The notes below the pieces were generated by a model that saw only the letters and a program-made list of their open reading frames with translations, did not search any database and had not been told where the DNA came from. A stretch of 6,803 nucleotides of DNA from Acholeplasmataceae bacterium (GTDB lineage: Bacteria > Bacillota_I > Bacilli_A > ML615J-28 > CAG-698): assembly GCA_012841765.1 (NCBI GenBank), contig DUUA01000110.1, forward strand, positions 1 to 6,803, given 5' to 3'. Made by a program: the position numbers and the translations under genes. Below, piece after piece: positions 6,541 through 6,803 of the stretch. How positions within the stretch are numbered: the first letter of the stretch is position 1; each line of letters starts with the position of its first letter.

Positions 6541-6803
6541 AAAGTTTTTTTATCATTTCTTTATATTTCTTTTTCGTATTTCTTATATTTTTTTTAAATT
6601 CAGCATCACAGTTTAATATTCTAAAAAGGATATTTTTTTTATATTCCTTTAAAGAAATCATTTCTTTATCTAATTTTAATTTTTCATCTTCACTAATATA
6701 ATTAATAGTAATTTCATGAATTTCTCTAAAATATTTAATTTCTTTAATTTTTTGTTTTTTTAACATTTTAATTCTAATTTGTTTAATTGTTTTTTTTATT
6801 TTA
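6539..6803 (-). CDS. Lysine-rich hypothetical protein, probable C-terminal fragment of a gene beyond the window
   Basis: The minus-strand frame is open from the right edge to a TAA at 6539-6541. An ATG at 6764-6766 would give 75 residues, but no ribosome site precedes it, and the frame continues without a stop to position 6803 (12 more codons). I therefore treat it as the 3' end of a longer gene. The visible product is very rich in Lys, Ile and Glu (for example REIHEITINYISEDEKLKLD, then NTKKKYKEMIKKL at the end). It looks largely helical, possibly coiled coil, with no membrane segment or motif I can name. Its composition is close to what random AT-rich sequence would give, but the convergent terminator against its stop supports a real gene. 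Function unknown. Confidence 0.5.
   Translation of the reverse strand, partial: KIKKTIKQIRIKMLKKQKIKEIKYFREIHEITINYISEDEKLKLDKEMISLKEYKKNILFRILNCDAEFKKNIRNTKKKYKEMIKKL

Overview
The window is very AT-rich bacterial DNA, densely packed with housekeeping genes. It looks like a low-GC Gram-positive bacterium of the Firmicutes/Bacilli-Mollicutes area. The grounds are strong AGGAGG-type ribosome sites, near-consensus sigma-A promoters, a tetrahydrofolate (THF) riboswitch in front of an ECF-type folate transporter gene, and a ruvB-queA-tgt order like that of Bacillus. UGA works as a stop: ruvB ends at its normal family length in tandem TGA codons, and the Trp codons I checked are TGG. The Mycoplasma code 4 is therefore unlikely. 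An uncultured Mollicutes-like or Erysipelotrichia-like lineage is a plausible guess, not a demonstrated one.

Layout, left to right. Positions 1-265 (minus) hold the first 88 codons of a folate ECF transporter S component (folT), which runs off the left edge. Positions 266-423 hold its control region: a perfect TTGACA-17-TATAAT promoter, a complete THF aptamer, and an expression platform in which the ribosome site is built into a terminator-like hairpin. Next comes the ftsZ terminator (442-468), then ftsZ (minus, start 1638), a stand-alone cell-division gene with its own extended -10 promoter. Positions 1830-5893 (minus) look like one operon with almost no spacing: ruvB, queA, tgt and an unidentified 304-residue lipoprotein. 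ruvA (plus, start 5959) is divergent from ruvB, unlike the usual ruvA-ruvB operon, and the two promoters overlap at a symmetrical palindrome. ruvA ends in a hairpin terminator shared with a convergent lysine-rich reading frame (minus, 6539 to the right edge), probably the C-terminal end of a longer gene.

Functional groups. RuvA and RuvB form the Holliday junction branch-migration motor. Tgt inserts preQ1 into tRNA and QueA converts it to epoxyqueuosine. FtsZ builds the division ring. FolT captures folate for import, and its riboswitch should shut it off when reduced folate is plentiful. I saw no insertion sequences, CRISPR array, tRNA, rRNA or prophage genes. The most interesting parts are the folT switch, the divergent ruvA/ruvB promoter pair, and the lipoprotein in the place where yajC usually follows tgt.
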